Source of the DNA: Flavonifractor sp. An306
GTDB taxonomy: Bacteria; Bacillota; Clostridia; Oscillospirales; Oscillospiraceae
Assembly: GCF_002159455.1 (NCBI RefSeq)
Contig: NZ_NFIQ01000024.1
Span: forward strand, 1-47,598
Direction of reading: 5' to 3'
DNA: 47,598 bases
Shown: positions 39,920 to 47,598 of the stretch, piece after piece
Numbering within the stretch: the first letter of the stretch is position 1
Layout: the number at the start of each line of letters is the position of its first letter
Notes under the pieces: model-generated
What the model was told of the DNA's origin: nothing
What the model saw: only the letters and a program-made list of their open reading frames with translations
Database searches by the model: none
Translations under genes and position numbers: made by a program

Positions 39920-40812
39920 GTGGAATTATCAAAATATGAAGTCTTTCTGAAAACCGTAGAGCTTGGGAATATCACCCGGGCGGCCGATGTGCTCGGCTAT
40001 ACGCAGCCTGCGGTCAGCCGGGTCATCACCGACCTGGAACGGGAGTGGGACATCCCGCTGCTCATTCGAAGCCGGGGGGCGTCAAGTTGACCACAGAGGG
40101 CCAGCAGCTGCTGCCCAGCATCCGGGCCGTTTGCTGTGCCCAGCGGGAACTGGAGGCCTCTGTCAGCGGGCTGCTGGGGCTGACCCGCGGAAGCGTCCGC
40201 ATCGCCACCTTCCACAGCGTCGCCGCCCACTGGCTGCCCCAGATCGTCCAGTCCTTTCTCTCCCTCTACCCAAACATTGAGTTTGATATTTCCTGCGAGC
40301 TGGAGTACAGCTCCTCCGAACTCAAGCTTATCCAGGGGGATGTGGACTGTGCCTTTGTCACCCTTCCCCTCAATATCCACGCCAACCCGCCGCTGCGCAC
40401 CATCTTTTTGAAACAGGATCCCATCTATGTCGCCCTCCCCCTCAACCATCCGCTGGCTACCGCGCCGGCCTATCCGGTCTCGCGCTTTGCGGAGGACGCC
40501 CTCATCTACATCCGGGAGACCCACGACCGGGATATCACCACCATCTTCGACTGCTGCAACATTCACCCCAACACCCGCTACTTTATGGAGGACAGCTACG
40601 CCATCGCCTCTATGGTGGAGAGCGGCATGGGCGTGGGCATCATCAACGGGCTGATCGCCAGCCGGATGCCCTACCATATCGCCCTGGTCCCCATGGACCC
40701 TCCGCAGTATCGGGACATCGCCCTGGCTGTGCGCTCACAGGGGACGCTCTCCCCGGTGCTCTCCCGCTTTTTGGAATACGTCCAGTCCTGGGTCGCCGAA
40801 CACGTCAAATAA
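39920..40812 (+). pseudogene. LysR family transcriptional regulator, frameshifted in a G tract
   Basis: The first part (39920-40090, GTG start) reads a LysR helix-turn-helix: VFLKTVELGNITRAADVLGY then TQPAVSRVITDLEREW. It runs into TGA at 40088. The rest of the protein, from KLTTEGQQLLPSIRAV to the end (QSWVAEHVK), lies in the next frame and ends at TAA 40810-40812. Adding one G to the six-G run at 40074-40079 gives an intact protein of about 297 residues (RSRGGVKLTTEG), the normal LysR length. The substrate-binding domain is well conserved. It is divergent from the amidohydrolase-YfcC pair, so it is the likely regulator. It may be a pseudogene, an error or phase-variable. Confidence 0.85.
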
Positions 40813-40854
40813 ATGCCCGGCGGATATTGCAAAGGCAATATCCGCCGGGCATTT
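40811..40854. terminator. bidirectional terminator between the LysR gene and asparaginase
   Basis: A 20-bp stem (40811-40830 with 40835-40854), a 4-base loop and a T run on the right; the LysR stop codon overlaps its left arm. Confidence 0.9.
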
Positions 40855-40873
40855 TGAATATGCACTTTTTCCG

Positions 40874-41869
40874 TTATGCCATCTCTCCCGCCAGGGAGCG
40901 CTCCATATAGTCCCGGATAATGGCCGGGTCGTCGGTCTGGCCCAGCACCCACATCAGCTTGGTCACCGCCGCCTCGGTGGTCATGTCCCGGCCCTGGATC
41001 ACGCCCTGCTCCAGGGCCTTCTGCCCCACCTCATAGAGGGAGAAATCGCTGGGCTCATAGAGGCACTGGCTGCACACCACCACCGCCATGCCCGCCTGGG
41101 CCGCCGCCTGGAGCTTGGCGATCAGGTCCCGCCGGACGAAGTGGAGCCCTCCCGCCCCGAAGGCCTCGATGACGATGCCCCGGTAGTGCATCTGCAGCAG
41201 CATATCAAAAATTTCCGGGTCCAGGCCGGGGGTCAGCTTGATGAGGAACACCTTGTCGCACAGCTTGTCCCGCAGGGTGCAGCCCCCCGCTGGAGTGGGG
41301 ATGCTCTCCCGCCGGATCTGGAGGCCCTTGCCGTCCACCATTCCCGCCAGAGGCCAGTTGACGCTCTCAAAGGCGTCAAAGTCGGTGGTGCGTGTTTTCA
41401 CCGCCCGGCAGCCCAGAATCACCTTTCGGTCGAAGGCCAGAAACACCCCCGCCACCCCGGAGGCCGCCATGGCCAGCGCAGTGCGCAGATTCTCCAGCCC
41501 ATCGCTGAGAGGGTGGGTCATGGGCAGCTGAGCCCCGGTCAGCACCACCGGAATGGCAATTCCCCGGAGCATAAAGGAGAGCACCGAGGCGGTATAGGCC
41601 ATTGTATCAGTCCCGTGGGTAATAACGATTCCGTCATATTCCCTTCTGTTATCAAAAACATGGCGGGCAATGGTCTGCCACTCCTCCGGCTGGATGTTGG
41701 AGGAGTCCAGATGGAGGATATCCTGAATGGTCAGGTCGTAGGCATCGGTGATCCCCCGGGGGAGCAGGCCTGCCAGCTCCGCGCCGGCCAGGCCGGGGGC
41801 CAGCCCCTCCTCGGTGGGTAGGGAGGCAATGGTGCCCCCTGTGGTGAGCAGCAAAATCCGACGGGCCAT
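40874..41869 (-). CDS. ansA: L-asparaginase, type I (cytoplasmic)
   Basis: A 331-residue asparaginase with no signal peptide. The first catalytic threonine region is ILLLTTGGTIASLPTEEGL (residues 4-22), and the second is VITHGTDTMAYTASVLSFML (about 83-102). It hydrolyses asparagine to aspartate and ammonia. The ATG shares a base with the stop of the upstream flavodoxin-fold gene, so the two are co-translated. The symbol follows Escherichia coli and Bacillus usage; some schemes would use asnA-like or ansB for other types. Confidence 0.93.
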   Translation of the reverse strand: MARRILLLTTGGTIASLPTEEGLAPGLAGAELAGLLPRGITDAYDLTIQDILHLDSSNIQPEEWQTIARHVFDNRREYDGIVITHGTDTMAYTASVLSFMLRGIAIPVVLTGAQLPMTHPLSDGLENLRTALAMAASGVAGVFLAFDRKVILGCRAVKTRTTDFDAFESVNWPLAGMVDGKGLQIRRESIPTPAGGCTLRDKLCDKVFLIKLTPGLDPEIFDMLLQMHYRGIVIEAFGAGGLHFVRRDLIAKLQAAAQAGMAVVVCSQCLYEPSDFSLYEVGQKALEQGVIQGRDMTTEAAVTKLMWVLGQTDDPAIIRDYMERSLAGEMA

Positions 41870-42465
41870 CAGAACTCCTCCGCCAGAGCGTCAGCCCGCT
41901 CCATGGCGGCGTCCAGCAGCGCCTGCTTGTCATTGCGGATATCGTCCAGCCCCTCGGCGTCCAGGAAGCGCACGTCGGGGATGCCGTACATCACGCCCAG
42001 GCCCTTGATGTGGGCGGTGGCAATATCCAGGGGCGTACCGGCGTAGTAGCCGCCCCGGGTGGTGATATAGAGCAGCTTGGACGCCTTGCACAGACCCACG
42101 CCCTTGCCGTCGGTGTCGTAGCCGAAGGTGATATCGGTAACCGAAATCCGCTCCAGATAAATTTTCAGCGCCGCCGGAAAGGACAGGTCCCAAAAAGGCG
42201 CTGCAATGACAATCTTGTCCGCCGCGGCAAACTGCCGGGCCGCCTCAAACATGGGCTGGTCCAGCTGCCCGGCATTCCACAGTTCATCCCGCTCGGCCAG
42301 CACTTCGGGATACTGAGGCTGTAATCTATCCGCACAAACATCACGCTCTGTAATCACTGTTTCGGGATGTGCGGCCTGATAACGCGTCAAAAAGCGGCGG
42401 GCCAGCTTCAGAGTGCGGGACTTCTCCTCACGCACGCAGCTGTTGATAAAAAGCAGATTTTCCAT
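41869..42465 (-). CDS. flavodoxin-fold NAD(P)H oxidoreductase (AzoR/MdaB-like)
   Basis: A 198-residue flavodoxin-like protein. The N-terminal LLFINSCVREEKSRTLKLAR is the FMN phosphate loop, and VIAAPFWDLSFPAALKIYLERI (about residues 87-108) is the conserved second flavin-binding segment of the NADPH-quinone and azoreductase family. It starts at ATG 42465. Partner and substrate are unknown. It is translationally coupled to asparaginase, which is an unusual pairing. Confidence 0.88.
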   Translation of the reverse strand: MENLLFINSCVREEKSRTLKLARRFLTRYQAAHPETVITERDVCADRLQPQYPEVLAERDELWNAGQLDQPMFEAARQFAAADKIVIAAPFWDLSFPAALKIYLERISVTDITFGYDTDGKGVGLCKASKLLYITTRGGYYAGTPLDIATAHIKGLGVMYGIPDVRFLDAEGLDDIRNDKQALLDAAMERADALAEEF

Positions 42466-42494
42466 ATGCTCACGCTCCCGGTTTTATCTTTCCC

Positions 42495-43610
42495 TCATGC
42501 TATCATATTTTCCTCCGCGGCGCAAGCGGCCTGGTCCAGCCAGTCCAGCAGGCCGTCCACCACCGTTCTGTCGGTAAGGTCCAGATTTTCCGCCTCCATA
42601 TGGACCACCCGATTCCCCTGACGGAAGATCAGGCCGTTTCCCCCGCCCCAGGTATAGCTCCAGGCCTGGTCATAGCCCAGGTCGGTCTCGGTCAGCTCCA
42701 CCGGGCCGTGGTAGTGGAAATAGCGGTGGAGGCGGTTCTCGTCTCCCTCAATAGCCCGCAGGTCACCGCAAATAGTTCCCACCAGCCAGGAAATCTTGCA
42801 GTCATAGGATTCGAGCCACAGGTCGCCTTTTTCAGAGAACTCCCGGTATTCTGCACTTTCCCCCAGGACGGAGCGCTCCGTGGTCAGCCAACCCTCCTCC
42901 AGGTTGTACCGCTTACTGTTGAAGCCCAGCAGGAAGCTCAGGATGATGGCTGCTCCCAAAAGGATGTACACCAGGGGCACAGCTCCCCGGAATCTGGCAG
43001 CCTTCCGTCCGGGCTCCGGCATAGGCTTCCCCGCCTCCGCCGCCCGGCGGCACTTTTTCCGGTAGCGCACCACACGCATGCCCAGATACAGGTTAACCGC
43101 CAGCCAGAGCAGCAGGAGGAGCTGAACCAGCATAGCCCCATTGGAGAAAAACATCTCCCACACCCGGGGCTGATCCAGGAAAAAACGTCCGGCGGCCCAG
43201 GCCACCCAGTAGACCACCAGATAGAAAAAGGTGTAGGCCTGATTCCACAGGCTCTTTTTCAGCACATCCTCCCATTCCAGACTGCCGTCGGTCTGTATGG
43301 GGGCCGGATCGGTATCCGGCTGGGCCTGGAAATAGAACAGGCCGCCCGCCTCGTCCAGCAGATTCCAGCCCGCCTCTTCGCACAGGGCCAGGTAGTCCGT
43401 CCGGGCCTGTTCATCCTTCCGGCGGATGGAGGTCCAACGGGCAGGCTCCACCCAGCACCGGCGGGGCTGCTCCGCATGACGGAAAGAGGCGGTGAAGATC
43501 CCCAGCTCCGCCAGCTCCCAGCCCTGCTCCGCCAGCTCATCCAGCTCCGCTTGGGCGGCCTTCACGTCCTCGGCGGTGTAGCGGAACCAACGGGTCATCT
43601 TCTCCTTCAC
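42495..43610 (-). CDS. DUF2812 membrane protein
   Basis: A 371-residue protein. The N-terminal DUF2812 domain (about residues 5-125) contains FRYTAEDVKAAQAELDELAE and QGWELAEL, ending at ADTDPAPIQTDGS-like sequence. Three to four transmembrane helices follow, then an extracytoplasmic or soluble C-terminal region from about 225. The start overlaps the stop of the upstream paralogue by four bases. It is the last gene of a PadR-DUF2812-DUF2812 operon. Function of the family is unknown; many members are next to PadR genes. Confidence 0.88.
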   Translation of the reverse strand: MKEKMTRWFRYTAEDVKAAQAELDELAEQGWELAELGIFTASFRHAEQPRRCWVEPARWTSIRRKDEQARTDYLALCEEAGWNLLDEAGGLFYFQAQPDTDPAPIQTDGSLEWEDVLKKSLWNQAYTFFYLVVYWVAWAAGRFFLDQPRVWEMFFSNGAMLVQLLLLLWLAVNLYLGMRVVRYRKKCRRAAEAGKPMPEPGRKAARFRGAVPLVYILLGAAIILSFLLGFNSKRYNLEEGWLTTERSVLGESAEYREFSEKGDLWLESYDCKISWLVGTICGDLRAIEGDENRLHRYFHYHGPVELTETDLGYDQAWSYTWGGGNGLIFRQGNRVVHMEAENLDLTDRTVVDGLLDWLDQAACAAEENMIA

Positions 43611-44899
43611 ACTTCACCCTCCTCCAGCCGGGCCAGAATGCCGTCCAGCCACTGCTCGTCCAGCGGCCCCATATCGGTCTGCACCCACAGAACAACGCTG
43701 CCCCGGTGGATCAGCCAGATATCCTTCACACATCCCTCCGGGTAGTGGTTCTCAGAGATAGCGCTTCGCACCAGCCACACATCCTCATAGCCGGACAGCT
43801 CCCTCTGGTTGGCAATACCCAGTTCCTTCCGATACTGCTCTGTCACCCAGTCGGCCAGCCAGTCCCAGGGAAGCCTCCATACCTGGCTGTCCGCCACGCC
43901 ATCTATCGAGCCTCCCGCTTTTAACGGCCCAAATTCCCTGCGCTCCGTCCGGGCGGACAACAGGGTGGCGTGGGTTTCCACCACCTCCAGCTCTGCCCGC
44001 TCCGGCAGGAGCCCTTCGTCAGCCAGGGGCGGCTTGACACACACCAGCCCCGCCACCCCGGACAGAGGCAGCAGCCACGCCGCCAGCAGCACTGCCATAC
44101 AGGCCAGCATATACTTGGCATGCCGGCGCTTGCGCTGATATTCCAGCCTGGGGTCCCCGCCCAGTATAATCAGACAGGCAATGCTCATGCCGATGAGCCA
44201 CCCCAGGTTTAGTTCCCCCATCATAGCATCCAGCAGGAAGGCCAGCACCAGGGGGAGTACGAGTACATAGCCAGCCAGGGTACACAGCCGGGCCAGCAGA
44301 ACGCTTCTCCGCCCCGGCACCGGGAAGGGCTCTCCCCGGGCGATGGCATGTTTCCACTGGCCCAGCCGCAGCAGCAGCCGCCCCGACCACAGCAGGCCCT
44401 CCGGAAGCAGCAGAGGCAGCAGCACAAGCACCATGGCCCCCGTGTTGGTATCGGTGAGGAAGGTGAGATAAAACTGCCATTCCAAGCCGCTCAGAAGGCC
44501 CAGCAAACCCAGTACTGCCACCATACAAACCACGGTTCCCCAGGCAATCGCCATGCGCCGCAGGGATTTTTTCCGGAACCGCCGGTACTCCAGCTCCCCG
44601 TCCGTCTGGATGGGGGCTGATCCGGCCGGGGCCTCGTAGAGGTTCCAATAGCTGAGCTGCCCCACCCGCTGCCAGCCTGCGTCGGCCAGCAGGGTGCGGT
44701 AGTCCAGCCCGTCCTCCCGGCTGGGGTCGTACCAGTCGATGCAGTAGCTCACCGGCTCCTCCACCGGAACAAAGGAAGCCAGCAGACCCAGCCAGAGTTT
44801 TTCCAGCCGCCAGCCCTGCTCCGCCTGCCGGTTGAGCGCGGCCTCCGCCGCCTTGATGTCCATGACAGGATAGGTAAACAGCATCCACTTGCGTTTCAT
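43607..44899 (-). CDS. DUF2812 membrane protein, longer paralogue
   Basis: A 430-residue paralogue of the next gene. The DUF2812 domain is at about residues 5-125 (YPVMDIKAAEAALNRQAEQG, then SYCIDWYDPSREDGLDYRTL). Five to six transmembrane helices follow in 130-290, and a C-terminal extracytoplasmic domain of about 140 residues. The start overlaps the PadR stop by four bases and its stop overlaps the next start, so the three genes are tightly coupled. The C-terminal domains of the two paralogues resemble each other weakly, which suggests an old duplication. Confidence 0.88.
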   Translation of the reverse strand: MKRKWMLFTYPVMDIKAAEAALNRQAEQGWRLEKLWLGLLASFVPVEEPVSYCIDWYDPSREDGLDYRTLLADAGWQRVGQLSYWNLYEAPAGSAPIQTDGELEYRRFRKKSLRRMAIAWGTVVCMVAVLGLLGLLSGLEWQFYLTFLTDTNTGAMVLVLLPLLLPEGLLWSGRLLLRLGQWKHAIARGEPFPVPGRRSVLLARLCTLAGYVLVLPLVLAFLLDAMMGELNLGWLIGMSIACLIILGGDPRLEYQRKRRHAKYMLACMAVLLAAWLLPLSGVAGLVCVKPPLADEGLLPERAELEVVETHATLLSARTERREFGPLKAGGSIDGVADSQVWRLPWDWLADWVTEQYRKELGIANQRELSGYEDVWLVRSAISENHYPEGCVKDIWLIHRGSVVLWVQTDMGPLDEQWLDGILARLEEGEV

Positions 44900-45219
44900 G
44901 TCCCTTCCTCCTCCCGCAAAACAGCCTCCATGTCCGCCGCCTGCTGCCGGATGCGCCGGTATTCCTCCCGCAGGGCCCGGTCCCCCTCCGGGGTGAGCTG
45001 GTAGTACTTTCGCTTATCCTCCACCCGGGTGAGGACGATCAGCTTCTCTCCCTCAAACCGCTCCAGCAGGGCGTACAGCGTACCCGCCCCAATGTTCACC
45101 CGGCCCTTGGTGAGGGCGGTGATGGCCTGCATAATCCCGTAGCCATGGCGCTCCTGCCGCAGGGCCAGCAAGACATAAAACATCTGCTCCGTCAGGGTCT
45201 CCAGCTTTTTCCGGGCCAT
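44896..45219 (-). CDS. PadR family transcriptional regulator
   Basis: A 107-residue winged-helix regulator. Motifs typical of PadR are TEQMFYVLLALRQERHGYGI, then VNIGAGTLYALLERFEGEKL (recognition helix and wing) and RKYYQLTPEGDRALREEYRR. I place the start at ATG 45219 with GGAGG 8 bases upstream; a GTG three codons earlier is possible. It heads the operon with two DUF2812 genes. Inverted repeats overlap its promoter, so it is probably autoregulated. Confidence 0.93.
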   Translation of the reverse strand: MARKKLETLTEQMFYVLLALRQERHGYGIMQAITALTKGRVNIGAGTLYALLERFEGEKLIVLTRVEDKRKYYQLTPEGDRALREEYRRIRQQAADMEAVLREEEGT

Positions 45220-45238
45220 ATCCCTCACCTCCTCCAGG

Positions 45239-45289
45239 TATATCGATGTTCGCTATAAGAATAGTATATCAATATTCGATATATGTCAA
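45239..45289 (-). promoter_or_regulatory. padR promoter with two operator-like inverted repeats
   Basis: On the minus strand TTGACA (45284-45289) and TACTAT (45261-45266) are 17 bases apart. The spacer and -10 region contain ATATC-N7-GATAT (45266-45282). A second imperfect repeat TATATCG...CGCTATA (45239-45257) lies just downstream. Both look like PadR-type operators. Confidence 0.8.
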
Positions 45290-45291
45290 GT

Positions 45292-45320
45292 AAAAAAGAG
45301 GAGCCCCATTGGCTCCTCTT
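45292..45320 (-). terminator. rho-independent terminator after the GNAT gene
   Basis: A 10-bp stem (45296-45305 with 45311-45320) is followed by a T run on the minus strand, three bases before the -35 box of padR. Confidence 0.88.
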
Positions 45321-45323
45321 ACC

Positions 45324-46025
45324 TTAATCCTGTTCCGCCAGCATCTGAAACCACTGGCTCTGCACCCCTGCCGCCTTAAAACCCATGGACCGGTACAGCC
45401 CAAAGGCGTTTTGGTTGTCGGTGGCTACCAGCAGCCTGCACCGCCGGTATCCGGCATCACGCAGCTGGGACAGCAGGGCAGCCAGCAGGCTCCGGCCCAG
45501 CCCCTTGCCCCGGAAATCCTTACACAGCGCGATTCCCTCCACCTCCGGCAGGTCCTGGGACAGCGCCAGCTCATACACCCCCACGGGTATGTCCCTCCAG
45601 TGGACGAAGCCGCACCGGCACTCCTGGGAGAGGGCCCGCTCCAGATCCAGAGGACCGTAGGTCGCGGAATTGGGCATATCGAAAAAGCACTCGTTATGGA
45701 GGGTCAGCCACGCCCCGCCCCGGCTCCGCTCCAGGGGGACCAGAGTAACACCTTGGGCTTCTGCCGGAAGTTCCTGGAGCTCTCGCTCCATCCACAGCAT
45801 GTCCCGGACATGGACCAGACGGCAGCCTCCACGCACGCCCTCCTCCAGAGGGGCGGCGGGGTCGCTGGATGTAACATAGATTTCGGTGGCGCCCTGGCCC
45901 AGCAGCTCCTCACGGCCCCGCTGCAGGGTTTCGTCCACATCCTCCGCCCGGCAGCGGCGCAGGGCCAGGTAGGCTTTCCCCTTGGCTCCGATCTCGCTGG
46001 GGTATAACTGATAAATCGGCCTCAT
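45324..46025 (-). CDS. GNAT family N-acetyltransferase
   Basis: A 233-residue protein with two halves. The C-terminal half (about 105-230) is a GNAT domain, with the acetyl-CoA loop CKDFRGKGLGRSLLAALLSQ and NQNAFGLYRSMGFKAAGV. The N-terminal half (start MRPIYQLYPSEIGAKGKAYL) may be a second, degenerate GNAT fold. The acceptor is unknown. Start supported by GAGGAG upstream. Confidence 0.88.
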   Translation of the reverse strand: MRPIYQLYPSEIGAKGKAYLALRRCRAEDVDETLQRGREELLGQGATEIYVTSSDPAAPLEEGVRGGCRLVHVRDMLWMERELQELPAEAQGVTLVPLERSRGGAWLTLHNECFFDMPNSATYGPLDLERALSQECRCGFVHWRDIPVGVYELALSQDLPEVEGIALCKDFRGKGLGRSLLAALLSQLRDAGYRRCRLLVATDNQNAFGLYRSMGFKAAGVQSQWFQMLAEQD

Positions 46026-46049
46026 AAACCCCTTCTCCTCTGTGGTTGG

Positions 46050-46730
46050 TTATAACAAGACCGGAACTGCCGCCCCGATGGTTAGACTGTCCGGCGTTAC
46101 GGCACATTCCCGGGCCATGATCCGTACCCCGGCCTGGGCGGCCTGCCGCAGCGCATCGCCAAAGGCGGGATGGGTGCGATCATTGGGGGCGAAGTCTTTC
46201 ATGCCCGCCATCTGGAGCACAAAGCACACGGCAGCCTCATACCCGTCCGCCTGGCAGCGCGCCAGCTCATTCAGGTGCTTGACACCCCGCTCCGTAGGGG
46301 CGTCTGGAAAACAGGCATGGCCGTCCTCCTCCAGGGTGACCCCCTTTACCTCCACAAAGCCCCGGCGTCCGCCCGCCTCCCAATAGAAATCAAAGCGGGA
46401 ATCCCCCCAAGTGGTCTCCGGCCGCAGAAGGGTAAGTCTCTCCTGGAAGTTCCCCGCCTCCGCCCACTCCCGGAACACCTGATTGGGGGCCTGGGCGTCC
46501 ATATTGACCAGCAGCGTTCCTTTTTCCACAGCAATCAGATCGTACTGGGTTTTGCGGGCGGGGTTGTCGCTTTTCTCCAGGTAGACTGTCGCCCCTGGTA
46601 TCAGCAGTTCCCGGCAGCGGCCGGTATTTTTAACATGGACCACCTCGGTGCGCCCGTCCAGCTCCACATGGGCGATAAACCGGTTAGGACGGGATAAAAA
46701 ACGACCCTTTTCAATCCGTTGGTATTGCAT
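46050..46730 (-). CDS. sfsA: DNA/RNA nuclease SfsA
   Basis: A 226-residue protein of the SfsA family. Signatures are RFLSRPNRFIAHVELDGR, NTGRCRELLIPGATVYLE, SRFDFYWE with GFVEVKGVTL (nuclease core with acidic and Lys residues), and FAPNDRTHPAFGDALRQAA. Members act as nucleases in some bacteria and were first noted as sugar fermentation stimulators. A consensus-type promoter lies at 46763-46791. Confidence 0.95.
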   Translation of the reverse strand: MQYQRIEKGRFLSRPNRFIAHVELDGRTEVVHVKNTGRCRELLIPGATVYLEKSDNPARKTQYDLIAVEKGTLLVNMDAQAPNQVFREWAEAGNFQERLTLLRPETTWGDSRFDFYWEAGGRRGFVEVKGVTLEEDGHACFPDAPTERGVKHLNELARCQADGYEAAVCFVLQMAGMKDFAPNDRTHPAFGDALRQAAQAGVRIMARECAVTPDSLTIGAAVPVLL

Positions 46731-46762
46731 TTCTTCTCTCCTGCCTGTATCCTGTTAAAGTG

Positions 46763-46791
46763 AGTATACCATTGGACGGTCTTCCCCGCAA
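46763..46791 (-). promoter_or_regulatory. candidate promoter of sfsA
   Basis: On the minus strand TTGCGG (46786-46791) and TATACT (46763-46768) with a 17-base spacer. Confidence 0.6.
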
Positions 46792-46814
46792 GCCGTCTGT
46801 CAGGAGGTTTTTCC

Positions 46815-47435
46815 ATGCATATTCCCACCTGCGGAACCGCTGAGCAGTCTGTTTTACCCTTTGCTCAGGCTCTAGAGGAGGCCCGCCTCCCCAACCCCGA
46901 CTATGATGTGGCCCACTGGCTGTTTGTACCCAACTTTTACTGCGATTACCGTTACATCCTGGGCACCGCCGGGGAGCGGCCCCTGATCTGTGTGGGCATC
47001 AACCCGTCCACAGCCGCGCCCAACAACCTGGACAATACGCTGAAATCGGTGGAGCGCATTGCCCTGGGCAACGGATATGACAGCTTTATCATGTTCAACG
47101 TCTACGCCCAGCGGGCCACCCGGCCGGACGATATGGAAACGGCGTGCAACCCTGTCCTCCACCAGGAGAATATGGCTGCCTTCCGCTGGGCCCTGGAGCA
47201 AACCAGAACCGGGACTCCCGCCGTCTGGGCGGCCTGGGGCGCGATCATCGAGAAGCGGCCCTATCTGCCCACCTGCCTGACCGATATGGTGCGCATCGGC
47301 AATGAGCTGGGCGCCACCTGGTACTCCGCCGGGCCGTTCTCCAAAAAGGGGCACCCCCATCACCCGCTCTACCTCAGGAAGGACAGCACTTTGGATATCT
47401 TTGATGTATCAAACTACCTCAACACTTGTTTTTAG
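46815..47435 (+). CDS. DUF1643 domain-containing protein
   Basis: A 206-residue protein. The region CDYRYILGTAGERPLICVGI followed by NPSTAAPNNLDNTLKSVERI and FIMFNVYAQRATRPDDM is the core of DUF1643, a family found both on chromosomes and on mobile elements. The function is unknown. The start at ATG 46815 has CAGGAGG upstream. A terminator follows and the truncated 5S rRNA converges on it. Confidence 0.9.
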   Translation: MHIPTCGTAEQSVLPFAQALEEARLPNPDYDVAHWLFVPNFYCDYRYILGTAGERPLICVGINPSTAAPNNLDNTLKSVERIALGNGYDSFIMFNVYAQRATRPDDMETACNPVLHQENMAAFRWALEQTRTGTPAVWAAWGAIIEKRPYLPTCLTDMVRIGNELGATWYSAGPFSKKGHPHHPLYLRKDSTLDIFDVSNYLNTCF

Positions 47436-47459
47436 CCGCCCCAAGCAGTTAAAAACAGC

Positions 47460-47491
47460 AAAAGACGGACAGTTTTCACTGTCCGTCTTTT
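47460..47491. terminator. terminator between DUF1643 and the rRNA operon
   Basis: A 13-bp stem (47460-47472 with 47479-47491), 6-base loop; A/T-rich flanks on both sides allow use in both directions. Confidence 0.88.
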
Positions 47492-47495
47492 GTGT

Positions 47496-47598
<103 letters not shown>

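Noticed and set aside
39963-40280. Separate short gene at the start of the LysR region
   Set aside because: It is only the out-of-frame continuation; the helix-turn-helix part belongs to the frameshifted LysR gene.

Overview
This 47.6 kb window is GC-rich and looks like one complete contig from a spore-forming, strictly anaerobic member of the Clostridia, most likely Oscillospiraceae (Flavonifractor, Lawsonibacter or Pseudoflavonifractor type). That placement is inference. It rests on a spoIIA-sigF sporulation operon, a six-gene Rnf complex, T-box leaders, and small Clostridia-type families (DUF1540, DUF1858, DUF975, DUF2812). Both ends lie in multi-copy DNA: the last 24 codons of an IS transposase on the left and a truncated 5S rRNA on the right. 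These are typical places for a draft assembly to break.

Layout. 1-545: IS remnant plus two short AT-rich reading frames closed by a strong terminator. 609-3935 (-): a coiled-coil hypothetical, then GtrA, a GT2 glycosyltransferase and a GT39-like membrane transferase, i.e. a lipid-linked sugar module for surface polymers. 4077-5548 (-): spoIIAA-spoIIAB-sigF, preceded by a terminator-like hairpin that abuts the ribosome binding site. 5643-9480 (-): a lipoprotein, then valS with a complete T-box leader and a consensus promoter. 9523-12096 (-): a putative anti-sigma protein, its ECF-type sigma factor, and pyrB carrying a PyrI-like zinc tail. 12299-14834: small housekeeping and membrane genes, including a gamma-carbonic anhydrase-like protein. 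14896-20025 (-): rnfCDGEAB.

20327-35121 contains the branched-chain amino acid genes. ilvB-ilvN sits behind a T-box leader whose probable specifier is Val, and ilvC and ilvD are separate units that share an upstream element. ilvA lies further on, with a promoter back-to-back with that of xpaC-telA-lemA-tpm. Two lipoproteins lie between ilvC and ilvD. Between ilvD and the xpaC operon are a DUF975 membrane protein and an OmpR-type two-component system.

35369-37105 (+): rpe, a cupin-like gene and recR. 37204-40812: a YfcC-type transporter and an M20 amidohydrolase, divergent from a LysR regulator broken by a one-base deletion in a G tract. 40874-47435: L-asparaginase with a flavodoxin-fold oxidoreductase, a PadR regulator with two DUF2812 membrane proteins and a visible operator, a GNAT enzyme, SfsA and a DUF1643 protein.

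I found no CRISPR array, no prophage and no clear defence or secondary-metabolite cluster. The most interesting signals are regulatory or architectural: the spoIIAA leader hairpin, the shared ilvC/ilvD element, the Val-type T-box on ilvBN, the PyrB zinc tail, and the LysR frameshift.
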